7,135 nucleotides of DNA from Gemmatimonadota bacterium (lineage in GTDB: Bacteria > Gemmatimonadota > Gemmatimonadetes > Longimicrobiales > RSA9), in the NCBI GenBank assembly GCA_012027055.1, contig VEPF01000463.1:1-7135 (forward strand), read 5' to 3'. The stretch's first letter is position 1; each line of letters begins with the position of its first letter. Positions 1-5,311 of the stretch are shown here, piece after piece. Below the pieces are notes generated by a model that saw nothing but the letters and a program-made list of their open reading frames with translations, was not told the origin of the DNA and made no database searches. The translations under genes were made by a program, and so were the position numbers.

Positions 1-66
1 GGCCTGGAGCGGCAGGCCGGCCGCGAGGCACAGCAGGACCAGCGGAGCGACGCGCAGCGTCTTCAT
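1..66 (-). CDS. N-terminus of an exported protein (partial, runs off the window)
   Basis: On the minus strand an ATG at 64-66 opens a frame that stays open to the window edge, giving 22 codons beginning MKTLRVAPLVLLCLAAG. A short Lys/Arg start followed by a Leu/Val/Ala-rich stretch is the shape of a Sec signal peptide. The only Cys (VLLC) does not fit a canonical lipobox because Leu occupies the -1 position, so an ordinary signal peptide is more likely than a lipoprotein one. The ribosome binding site is weak (an AGAG a few bases upstream). The gene points the same way as the two genes to its right but lies 310 bp beyond the nearest stop, so it probably has its own promoter. Nothing can be said about its function from this fragment. 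Confidence 0.6.
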   Translation of the reverse strand, partial: MKTLRVAPLVLLCLAAGLPLQA

Positions 67-103
67 CAGCTCTGGGGTTCAGGTTCGGACCAACAAACGT
101 ACC

Positions 104-119
104 CCGGGCAACCGGGCAA
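104..119. repeat. Tandem 8-bp direct repeat upstream of the partial gene
   Basis: CCGGGCAA occurs at 104-111 and again at 112-119, head to tail with no spacer. The pair lies 38-53 bp upstream of the minus-strand start codon at 66, where a promoter or regulator site would be expected. It could be a binding site for a regulator, or chance in GC-rich DNA. Confidence 0.3.
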
Positions 120-357
120 ATGAAGGCGGGGCTTCGCGAGATTCCGCGCCCGTTGGCCCGGTCCGGAGGGTGTCCCAGCACACCATGTCCGTGTCCCGGC
201 AACGCCGTTATCCTGCCGCCATGGACCCCGAGATCGCCGCCCGCAGCGCGCGGAAGAGAAACAGGAAGGCCGGAACGTTCGAGGCCATGGAGCAGGCCGC
301 GTCAAGGCGCCACGCAGAACTGCTGGGGGCTCTGGCGGGCGGGCGCTGACCCGGACG

Positions 358-372
358 CGCGCCGGCGGCGCG
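358..372 (-). terminator. Possible weak terminator hairpin after the lipoprotein gene
   Basis: CGCGCC at 358-363 pairs perfectly with GGCGCG at 367-372 across a 3-nt loop. It begins 4 bp past the stop codon (377-379) of the minus-strand lipoprotein gene. No T-tract follows it, so it is at best a factor-assisted terminator or an mRNA 3'-end stabiliser. Short GC stems like this also arise by chance in such DNA. Confidence 0.3.
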
Positions 373-376
373 GGCT

Positions 377-1207
377 TCAGTCCTGGACGGCGCGGGCCGA
401 GACGATGTACCAGCCGCGCGGGCCGCGGGCGACCGTGTAGACCATGCGGCGCGCCTGGCCCTGCTGCGATTGCGGCACGATCTCGGCGCTGAGCAGGATC
501 TCCAGCGCGTCGCCGGTCCCGCTGACCCGCACCGCGCCGGGTGCCGGCACGATCTTGATGATGTCGGTGCTGCCGATCCGCATCAGGTCCCGGATGCCGG
601 CCGCGCTGATCGAGGGATAGAGCTCCCGCACGCGCGCCTCGTTCCGGGAGTTGATGGCGGCCGCGTAGGCGGTGAGCAGCTGCGCGATCTCGGCCTCGGC
701 GGTGGCCGGCTCGGCGGCGGCGGCGTCCGCCTGGTTGAAGATCCAGCGCCAGGGCAGCCAGGAGCCGTCCGCCTGGCGCTTTTCGACCGCCAGCCAGCGG
801 CCGGCCCGGACCTGCTCCTCGCCGCCCGCCCGCGGCTTCTCACGCACCCGCCACGTGCCGGTGGCCACCGCGAGGTCGCCGTGGAGGCTGACCTCGTCGG
901 TGGTGGCGGTCTGGGTGGCGGTGAAGTTCCGGAAGTACTCGGCCGCGGCCCGGCGGAAGGCCTCGCGCCCCTGCGTCGCGGTGCCATCCGGCGGGATCAC
1001 GGTCGCGTCCTCGGCGAGCAGGCGCGCCAGGGCGGCGTCGTTGCCCGCGTTCCACGCGGCCAGGAACGTGTCCACCAGATTCCGGATCTGCGCGGCATCG
1101 GCCGCGGCCGGGTCCGGGGCGCCGGCGGCGGGCGCACGCGCGGCGGGGGCGCACGCGGCGAGCGCGAGGGCCGGAACGACCAGCAGCGGGCGGCAGGCGC
1201 GTCGCAC
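377..1207 (-). CDS. Lipoprotein with NTF2-like (SnoaL/DUF4440-type) domain plus a duplicated C-terminal domain
   Basis: This is a 276-residue protein starting with GTG (1205-1207). A G-rich, weak ribosome site lies 4 nt upstream, and the start is 12 bp after the stop of the preceding gene. Residues 1-19 form a lipoprotein signal with lipobox LAAC, Cys19 being the expected lipidation site. An Ala/Pro-rich linker (20-38) follows. Residues about 39-160 look like an NTF2-like/SnoaL/DUF4440 domain: an N-terminal helix containing AAWNAGNDAAL, an EDATVIPPDG stretch, then beta-rich sequence ending in the WLPWRWIFN strand. Such domains are scaffolds used for isomerases, for binding small molecules or as sensors, and no activity can be read from this one. 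Residues 171-276 are a second domain that matches the lipoprotein at 6451-6939 closely (29 of 35 residues at 171-205). It may be a diverged NTF2-like unit: it opens with a similar helix and ends in a similar YTVARGxxGWYIVS strand. It probably acts in the envelope and is probably co-transcribed with the upstream dinucleotide-binding enzyme. Confidence 0.88.
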   Translation of the reverse strand: MRRACRPLLVVPALALAACAPAARAPAAGAPDPAAADAAQIRNLVDTFLAAWNAGNDAALARLLAEDATVIPPDGTATQGREAFRRAAAEYFRNFTATQTATTDEVSLHGDLAVATGTWRVREKPRAGGEEQVRAGRWLAVEKRQADGSWLPWRWIFNQADAAAAEPATAEAEIAQLLTAYAAAINSRNEARVRELYPSISAAGIRDLMRIGSTDIIKIVPAPGAVRVSGTGDALEILLSAEIVPQSQQGQARRMVYTVARGPRGWYIVSARAVQD

Positions 1208-1219
1208 GGAGCCCCCGGG

Positions 1220-1792
1220 CTAACGGACCAGCTTGTAGCCGATGTCCGCGCCCATGCCGAGGCCGTACCCGAGCGAGATGATCTGCAGGGCCATGGGCTC
1301 GAGGTAGCGGGCGTTCCGGAGCGGGCCGGCGTCGATCGCGTCGAAGCCGATGGAAGCGGCCAGGTCGAGCACGGTCTGCCTGGCGTCCGCGTCATCCCCG
1401 GCGACCAGCGAGGCGAGCGGCTGGCCCTTGATGCGGCCGGTGTCCATGTGCGCCGCGAACATGGTGTTGAACGCCTTCACCACGCGCGCGTTCGGCACCT
1501 TCCGCTGCAGCTCCTCCGCGCCGCTGGTGGTGAAGCCGAGCGCCAGTTGGAAGCCGGGCGCGATCGGGTTGGTGGTGTCCACCAGCACCTTGCCATCCGC
1601 GGCGCCGATCTCGCGCAGCACGTCATCGAGCGCGCCGTACGGCACGGCCAGGATGATGACCGGGGCGGCCTGCGCCAGGCGGCGCACCTGCTCCGGGTCG
1701 TTGCCCACCGCGCGCACGTCGTGGCCCACGTGCTTGAGGCCGCGCAGCAGCGCGCTGCCGACGTTCCCGTCTCCGATGATCGCGATCTTCAT
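1220..1792 (-). CDS. NADPH-dependent F420 reductase-like dinucleotide-binding oxidoreductase (COG2085 type)
   Basis: This is a 190-residue cytoplasmic protein. The start at 1792 is fixed by a perfect AGGAGG 7 nt upstream and by the Rossmann N-terminus MKIAIIGDGNVGSAL, in which G7, G9 and G12 form the GxGxxG dinucleotide-binding loop. Further family signs are the strand VIILAVPYGAL (46-55), the segment VLVDTTNPIAP (69-79) and VVKAFNTMFAAHM (104-116). These are typical of the COG2085 group, which includes F420H2:NADP+ oxidoreductase and related reductases. The length fits the family. Homologues use NADP(H); whether this one uses F420 or another substrate cannot be decided here. The frame stays open upstream as far as 2395, but that part only mirrors the opposite-strand gene. 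It is the first gene of a two-gene minus-strand operon with the NTF2-like lipoprotein (12-bp gap) and is divergent from the gene at 1935. Confidence 0.88.
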   Translation of the reverse strand: MKIAIIGDGNVGSALLRGLKHVGHDVRAVGNDPEQVRRLAQAAPVIILAVPYGALDDVLREIGAADGKVLVDTTNPIAPGFQLALGFTTSGAEELQRKVPNARVVKAFNTMFAAHMDTGRIKGQPLASLVAGDDADARQTVLDLAASIGFDAIDAGPLRNARYLEPMALQIISLGYGLGMGADIGYKLVR

Positions 1793-1799
1793 GGCGTGC

Positions 1800-1805
1800 C
1801 CTCCT
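1800..1805 (-). promoter_or_regulatory. Shine-Dalgarno site that fixes the start of the reductase
   Basis: The minus strand reads AGGAGG here, 7 nt before the ATG at 1790-1792. It decides this start over any of the upstream in-frame possibilities in the long open frame. Confidence 0.85.
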
Positions 1806-1840
1806 GGTTCGGTCCGCCCATCCGCTGCTGCAATTTGCGT

Positions 1841-1859
1841 GACCGGCGGCCGGCCGGTC
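1841..1859. promoter_or_regulatory. Inverted repeat in the divergent promoter region
   Basis: GACCGGC (1841-1847) and GCCGGTC (1853-1859) are perfect 7-bp inverted arms around a 5-bp centre. They lie in the 142-bp gap between two divergent start codons (1792 minus, 1935 plus), 48 and 75 bp from them. The position fits a dimeric regulator's operator shared by both promoters. It could also form an RNA hairpin in either leader. No clear -35/-10 boxes are visible. The sequence is GC-only apart from the outer A/T pair, so chance is possible. Confidence 0.35.
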
Positions 1860-1934
1860 CAGCCTGCCGGTGCGACGGGCGCCGGGAACCGGGCGGGGTA
1901 GCAGATGGCGGGCTCACCTCGCGGAGACGACGTC

Positions 1935-2627
1935 ATGCACCCGGCAGTCCGCGCCGCACTCACGATCGGCACCACGGCCGCGCTCGCGGCCGGGGCCGCG
2001 CCGGCGCGCGCGCAAGCCGCGGCGGAGCCGCGCGGGCAGGTCCCGTGGTCGCACATGCACACGCTGCTGCAGAAGACGCTCTTCAGGGTGGACGTACTCG
2101 AGCTCGACATCTGCTTCGACACGGCCACCGCGGGCGGCTTCGCGACGCTCGCGGCGCGCGGGCCGCTCGCGGGCGCCGCGGCGGACGCAGCGGTGCGGGC
2201 CGCCCTGGACGGCGCCCATGCGTTCGCGCGCATCGAGTTCGTGCGTGACGTCTCGCTCGACCAGTTCCTCGGCGGGGGGCGCGACGAGCTGGCGAACGCG
2301 GGCGCGAAGGGGCTGCTGCCGGACTCCGTGTATCGGGTGATCCGGGCCGGGCTGCCGGACTGGTACGGGTTCGCGGAGCGGCGCGGCATCCGCAAGGGCG
2401 ACCGGCTGTTCTACGACATGCGGCCGGAGGAAGTGCGCACCCTGTTCGTCGGCCGCGAGGGCGGAAAGCTGCGCGATCACGTCTCGACGGGACGGGCGCG
2501 CCGCAACTCCCCGCTGGCCTCCTGGCTCGCGCCCGGCTCCGACTTCCGCAAATCCCTGCTGCAATCGCTCTCCGGCGCCGGCCGCGGGGCCGCGGCAGCC
2601 GGCCGCTGCGAGGCGCGCGGGCTCTGA
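1935..2627 (+). CDS. Secreted chalcone-isomerase-like protein
   Basis: This is a 230-residue protein. I chose ATG 1935 because GGAG lies 8 nt upstream (1923-1926) and the protein then begins directly with a signal peptide: MHPAVRAALT, an Ala-rich core, and APARAQA at about 22-28 as the cleavage region. An in-frame ATG at 1905 would add 10 residues, including two acidic ones, ahead of the signal. The mature part has the order of blocks I associate with chalcone-isomerase-like proteins (Chalcone_3 type): a KTLFRVDVLELDICFD strand (47-62), ARIEFVRDVSLDQF (98-111), an IRKGDRLFYDMRP segment (152-164), and a C-terminal ASWLAPGSDFRKSLLQSL helix region (195-212). Bacterial members are mostly uncharacterised envelope proteins, possibly lipid or small-molecule binding rather than flavonoid isomerases. 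The last 18 residues are Gly/Ala/Arg-rich and look unstructured. The stop codon sits in a hairpin loop. The gene is followed by a TPR membrane protein on the same strand. The family call is tentative; the gene itself is solid. Confidence 0.75.
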   Translation: MHPAVRAALTIGTTAALAAGAAPARAQAAAEPRGQVPWSHMHTLLQKTLFRVDVLELDICFDTATAGGFATLAARGPLAGAAADAAVRAALDGAHAFARIEFVRDVSLDQFLGGGRDELANAGAKGLLPDSVYRVIRAGLPDWYGFAERRGIRKGDRLFYDMRPEEVRTLFVGREGGKLRDHVSTGRARRNSPLASWLAPGSDFRKSLLQSLSGAGRGAAAAGRCEARGL

Positions 2628-2635
2628 AGCCCGCG
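2616..2635 (+). terminator. Perfect 8-bp hairpin enclosing the stop codon
   Basis: CGCGGGCT (2616-2623) pairs with AGCCCGCG (2628-2635) around the 4-nt loop CTGA, whose last three bases are the TGA stop of the gene. There is no T-tract, so this is not a textbook intrinsic terminator. It could attenuate read-through into the TPR gene or protect the 3' end of the message. Confidence 0.45.
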
Positions 2636-2637
2636 TT

Positions 2638-2668
2638 CGCGGCCGGCCGCGCCGACCTTGAGTCGGCG
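2638..2668. repeat. 14-bp palindrome followed by a 7-bp stem-loop
   Basis: CGCGGCCGGCCGCG at 2638-2651 is a perfect palindrome. Overlapping its end, CGCCGAC (2650-2656) pairs with GTCGGCG (2662-2668) around a 5-nt loop. With the hairpin at 2616-2635 this makes three inverted repeats in about 53 bp, in the 97-bp gap before the TPR gene. They may act together as a transcription terminator or attenuator, or the palindrome may be a DNA-binding site. Confidence 0.4.
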
Positions 2669-2724
2669 GGGGGACGAGATCATGTTGGCACCCGGCACGC
2701 TTCCCAGCGATCCGGAGCCAGCCC

Positions 2725-4581
2725 ATGCCGGAGCCCCCGCGCGACCCACCAGCCGGTCGCGGCATCCTGTCCGCGTTGATCGAAGAGCTGCGCCGCAGGC
2801 GCGTCTTCCGGGTGGCCGGGATCTACCTGGTGACCGGCTCGGGGTTCATCCAGGGTGCGGGCGCCCTGCTCGGCCCCTTCAACCTTTCGCCAGCGGTCAT
2901 GAAGGGTCTCAGCTGGCTGGTGGTGGCCGGGTTCCCCGTGGCCGTGCTCGCATCCTGGGCGTACGACCTCCAGCTGCACCGCGAATCGCAGCCGGAAGGC
3001 GCGGCCGCGCCGCGGTGGGCGGGCGCGCGGGGCCGCCTGCTGTTCGCGGCCGGGATCGTGGTGGGCATGGTGCTGCTGGCGGTGGTGGTGACGCATTGGG
3101 GCCCCGGCCGCGATCCGCGCACGGCGCGGAGGCCGGTGCTCGGGATCTACGCGGTCGAGTCCTCCGCGCCCGCGGGACGGCCCTTCGCTGAGATGCTGCG
3201 GCGGAACCTCAACGACGCGCTGATGCAGTCGCGAGGCATTGAGGTCAAGGAAGCGGACTTCGTGGCCGGGTGGTACCAGCAGAACCGCAGGCCGGACAGC
3301 GTTGCCGCCGATCTGGGCCTCGACTACCTGGTCGGCGCCAGCTTCAGCGAGCGCGACGCCGACACGCAGCTCACGGTGCGCGTGCTGGACGCGCGCGGGG
3401 TGCCGGTAGCGGCGCCGGGCAGGTTCAACGCCGGCCCCCGCTCGGAAGAGAGCGCGGAGGACCTGGGCGGCCGCGCCGCGCAGTACGTGCTGCGCGTGAT
3501 CGCGGCCCGACTGGAGGAGGAGGCGTGGCGGTTCGGCACCCGCAGCGACTCGGCGTTCGTTCACCTTAACAGCGCCCACGAGCTCATCGCCCGCGGCACG
3601 ACGCTGCTGGAGGCGGGTGATGTGGCGGGCGTCCGGCGGCAGTATGAGGGTGCGAGCGCGCTGCTGGCGCGGAGCATGGCCGAGGACCCGCGCTGGGACC
3701 AGCCACTGGCGCTGGGTTCGTCCATGGCCGCGCACTGGGCGGCGGCCGCGTTCCTGGATAAGGACAGCGTCGCGGTCGACACGATCCTGGCCCAGGGGCT
3801 GGCGACCGTCGAGCGCCTGCTCCGCCGGCGGCCCAACCCCCCGGAGGGACTCGTCGCGCGGGGGATGCTCCGCTACTACCAGGTGATGCTCGAGCAGCAG
3901 ACGGATTCGGCGGCCCGGGCACAGTTGCTGGAGCAGGCCCAGCAGGATTTCGAGCGCGCGCTCGAGCTCGATCCCAGGCTGCCGGGGGCCGCGATGCAGC
4001 TGACCGACCTGCTCTTCAACCGGGGGGAGTTCGCGCGGGCGAGGGAGCGGGCGGACTGGGCGCTGAGCGTGGACGCGTTCGGGGAACGGGCCAGCGATCT
4101 CAGCTACTACCTGGCCATCACCACGTTCGAGACCGGCGAGGACACGGTGGCACTGCGCATCTGCCGGAATGCCCTGCGGCGCTTCGGGAACCAGCAGGTG
4201 CTGCACGGCTGCGTGCTGGAGGTGGCGGCATTCGGCACCGCCCCACCGGACGTGGCGGACGCATGGCGGCACCTGGCGCGCATCCAGGCCGCCAGGGACT
4301 CGAGTGCCAACGCATTCTACGAATCGGCCATGGCGGCGGTGCTGGCGCGGGCCCGCCTCCGCGACAGTGCAGAGCACGTGCTGACGCGCGCGCGCCGCGC
4401 CTACCCGGAAGAATTCCGCCGGAACGACAACCTGCTCTGGGTCGAAGCGGCGGTGCGCTTCCGCCTCCAGCAGCGGGACTCGGCCGCCGATCTGCTGCGG
4501 GCGTTCGCAGAACGGCGGCCACCCAACCTGTCCCTGATCCTCAGCCGGAGGGTCCTGCGCGGTTTCCTGGACCGCTCCTGA
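2725..4581 (+). CDS. Membrane-anchored TPR protein with FlgO/TolB-N-like middle domain
   Basis: This is a 618-residue protein. ATG 2725 has GGAG (2714-2717) 7 nt upstream. The N-terminus carries ELRRRRVFRVAGIYLVTGSG (21-40), very like the RRNVFRVAxxYxVxxW start of large proteins that join this membrane unit to TPR repeats. Hydrophobic segments lie at about 28-50, 61-81 (ending in the typical SWAYDL) and 104-124. Residues about 137-260 resemble the FlgO/TolB N-terminal-like alpha/beta domain: RPFAEMLRRNLNDALMQS, ADLGLDYLVGASF, then TQLTVRVLDARG. From about 270 onward the chain is helical and repeat-like; the clearest TPR unit is QDFERALELDPRLPGAAMQL (397-416), continuing to about 446. The C-terminal repeats probably lie outside the cytoplasm as a binding scaffold, although topology is inferred. 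No kinase, cyclase or winged-helix DNA-binding domain is present, although related architectures often carry one, so this may be a non-signalling or stripped version. Its partner is unknown. It lies downstream of the chalcone-isomerase-like gene but is separated from it by inverted repeats. Confidence 0.9.
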   Translation: MPEPPRDPPAGRGILSALIEELRRRRVFRVAGIYLVTGSGFIQGAGALLGPFNLSPAVMKGLSWLVVAGFPVAVLASWAYDLQLHRESQPEGAAAPRWAGARGRLLFAAGIVVGMVLLAVVVTHWGPGRDPRTARRPVLGIYAVESSAPAGRPFAEMLRRNLNDALMQSRGIEVKEADFVAGWYQQNRRPDSVAADLGLDYLVGASFSERDADTQLTVRVLDARGVPVAAPGRFNAGPRSEESAEDLGGRAAQYVLRVIAARLEEEAWRFGTRSDSAFVHLNSAHELIARGTTLLEAGDVAGVRRQYEGASALLARSMAEDPRWDQPLALGSSMAAHWAAAAFLDKDSVAVDTILAQGLATVERLLRRRPNPPEGLVARGMLRYYQVMLEQQTDSAARAQLLEQAQQDFERALELDPRLPGAAMQLTDLLFNRGEFARARERADWALSVDAFGERASDLSYYLAITTFETGEDTVALRICRNALRRFGNQQVLHGCVLEVAAFGTAPPDVADAWRHLARIQAARDSSANAFYESAMAAVLARARLRDSAEHVLTRARRAYPEEFRRNDNLLWVEAAVRFRLQQRDSAADLLRAFAERRPPNLSLILSRRVLRGFLDRS

Positions 4582-4599
4582 GCGACCGTTCTGGTCGCT
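4581..4599. terminator. Hairpin between convergent genes, likely bidirectional terminator
   Basis: AGCGACC (4581-4587) and GGTCGCT (4593-4599) form a perfect 7-bp stem around GTTCT. The hairpin starts on the last base of the TPR stop codon and ends 3 bp before the stop of the minus-strand gene at 4603. It thus fills the 21-bp gap between two converging genes and could serve both. Neither side has a proper T-tract. Confidence 0.55.
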
Positions 4600-4602
4600 G
4601 GC

Positions 4603-5181
4603 TCACTCCGGCCGGTGCCAGATGCAGGCCGGATCGTGCCAGGAGAACTCGGCCTCCGCGCTGGCGTCGCCCGGCCACGGCTCGTGCTCCAGCACGCCCG
4701 GCGTGACCGCGCTCAGCTCGGGCGCCGGGATGATGTGCTCGTTGCGCTCCGGCGGCCGGTAGGTCAGGTCCGGCTGCACGAAGTTCCGATACACGATCAG
4801 GTCCGCCCACAGCGGGTCGATGACGGTGCGCCCGCCGCCGTCCCGGTTGCCCCAGAAGAACTCCACACCCGTCAGCACGAACCCCGGGTCCACCACCGGG
4901 CAGTGCCACAGGCAGGCGGGATCGTGCCAGCAGGCCTTGGCGACCCGGACGGGCGGCCACGACCAGATCGCCCGGGGTGGCACGCGCAAGGGAACGCCGC
5001 CGAGCGACAGCTTGTCGTGCAGCGGGACCACGTCCGGAGAAACGCCGGGCGGCGGGGTGCGCGATTCCCAGTGCACGATGAGCGTCAGGATCGCTTCCGG
5101 ATCGAGCGGCAGCTGGTACGCCTCCGAATCATCCCGCTGGTACCTCAGGTTGATCCGGTGAACCTGGAGAGGGAACGCCAT
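4603..5181 (-). CDS. Unknown protein with two WHDPACxWH motifs
   Basis: This is a 192-residue protein. The start ATG (5179-5181) has GAGG 5 nt upstream. An upstream in-frame GTG at 5229 would add 16 residues but has no better site. There is no signal peptide or membrane segment, so it is probably cytoplasmic. I do not recognise the family. The N-terminal part (1-75) is beta-like with Pro-rich turns. The striking element is WHDPACLWH at 85-93, flanked by Cys84 and Cys94, which recurs as WHDPACIWH at 181-189, three residues from the C-terminus. Around the copies are VEFFWGNRDGGGRTVIDPLWADLIVYRNF-type beta-strand sequence (106-134, rich in Trp, Phe and Tyr) and an acidic/Pro-rich linker. Cys and His spaced as CxHxxxCxxHC in copy 1 and HxxxCxxH in copy 2 could bind a metal, or the Trp could line a ligand pocket; both ideas are inference. 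It is the last gene of the minus-strand set, 130 bp after the SDR, and its leader resembles that of the lipoprotein at 6939. Confidence 0.8.
   Translation of the reverse strand: MAFPLQVHRINLRYQRDDSEAYQLPLDPEAILTLIVHWESRTPPPGVSPDVVPLHDKLSLGGVPLRVPPRAIWSWPPVRVAKACWHDPACLWHCPVVDPGFVLTGVEFFWGNRDGGGRTVIDPLWADLIVYRNFVQPDLTYRPPERNEHIIPAPELSAVTPGVLEHEPWPGDASAEAEFSWHDPACIWHRPE
4615..4644. repeat. C-terminal copy of a motif-encoding repeat
   Basis: This 30-bp segment encodes the C-terminal WHDPACIWHR motif on the minus strand. It matches 4901-4930 at about four of every five bases by eye, in the same reading frame. Both the DNA and protein similarity point to an internal duplication, or strong selection on the motif, within one gene. 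Confidence 0.55.
4901..4930. repeat. Internal copy of the motif-encoding repeat
   Basis: This is the partner of the segment at 4615-4644. It encodes WHDPACLWHC on the minus strand, 96 residues before the second copy. Similarity fades quickly on both sides, so the repeat unit is short rather than a whole duplicated domain, unless the domains have diverged far. Confidence 0.55.
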
Positions 5182-5239
5182 GGGAGCCTCGCCTGGTGTG
5201 AGGAGGAACGGACTGCGAGGTCGAGCCACGCGGAGCGGT

Positions 5240-5269
5240 GGCCCGCGGCAGAAGAACGATGCGCGGGCC
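5240..5269. repeat. Stem-loop between the SDR and the WHDPAC gene
   Basis: GGCCCGCG (5240-5247) and CGCGGGCC (5262-5269) are perfect 8-bp inverted arms around a 14-nt loop. They lie in the 130-bp gap between two minus-strand genes. In the transcript this could reduce read-through or separate mRNA segments of different stability. There is no T-tract, and the loop is long for a terminator. Confidence 0.35.
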
Positions 5270-5311
5270 GGTGGCGGAGAGCAATGACGTCGTAGCGCGT
5301 CCGGGGAGGCC

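Larger units (their letters stand above)
67..376. other. Intergenic region without a credible gene
   Basis: This 310-bp stretch lies between the stop of the lipoprotein gene at 377 and the start of the partial exported protein at 66, both on the minus strand. Open frames cross it on both strands, but their products are Arg/Pro/Trp/Cys-rich, as expected of noncoding high-GC DNA. It should hold the end of the upstream transcript and the promoter of the partial gene. The part next to that gene (about 85-120) is less GC-rich and contains a tandem 8-bp repeat. I could not find a convincing -35/-10 pair. Confidence 0.6.

Noticed and set aside
66..305. A 79-codon minus-strand open frame ending in a TGATG overlap with the start at 66
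   Set aside because: The stop/start overlap looks like coupling, but the product is rich in Arg, Pro, Trp and Cys with no domain-like pattern, and I see no ribosome site in front of it. It is most likely a chance frame in GC-rich noncoding DNA.
470..2248. A 592-codon plus-strand open frame
   Set aside because: It runs antisense to the lipoprotein and reductase genes and on into the chalcone-isomerase-like gene in another frame. Its translation is Arg/Gly/Ala/His-rich, the usual mirror of high-GC coding sequence.
1793..2395. N-terminal extension of the reductase by about 200 codons
   Set aside because: The frame stays open, but the Rossmann start MKIAIIGDGNVG with AGGAGG 7 nt upstream marks the true start at 1792. 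The extension is only the mirror of the opposite gene.
2680..4377. A 565-codon minus-strand open frame
   Set aside because: It is the reverse complement of the TPR gene in a frame where GC-biased third positions suppress stops. The product is Arg/His/Gln-rich with no recognisable motif, whereas the plus-strand frame has membrane segments and TPR units.
5182..5229. Sixteen-residue extension of the WHDPAC protein from a GTG
   Set aside because: The internal ATG has a GAGG at good spacing and a leader shared with the lipoprotein at 6939, so the shorter form is preferred.
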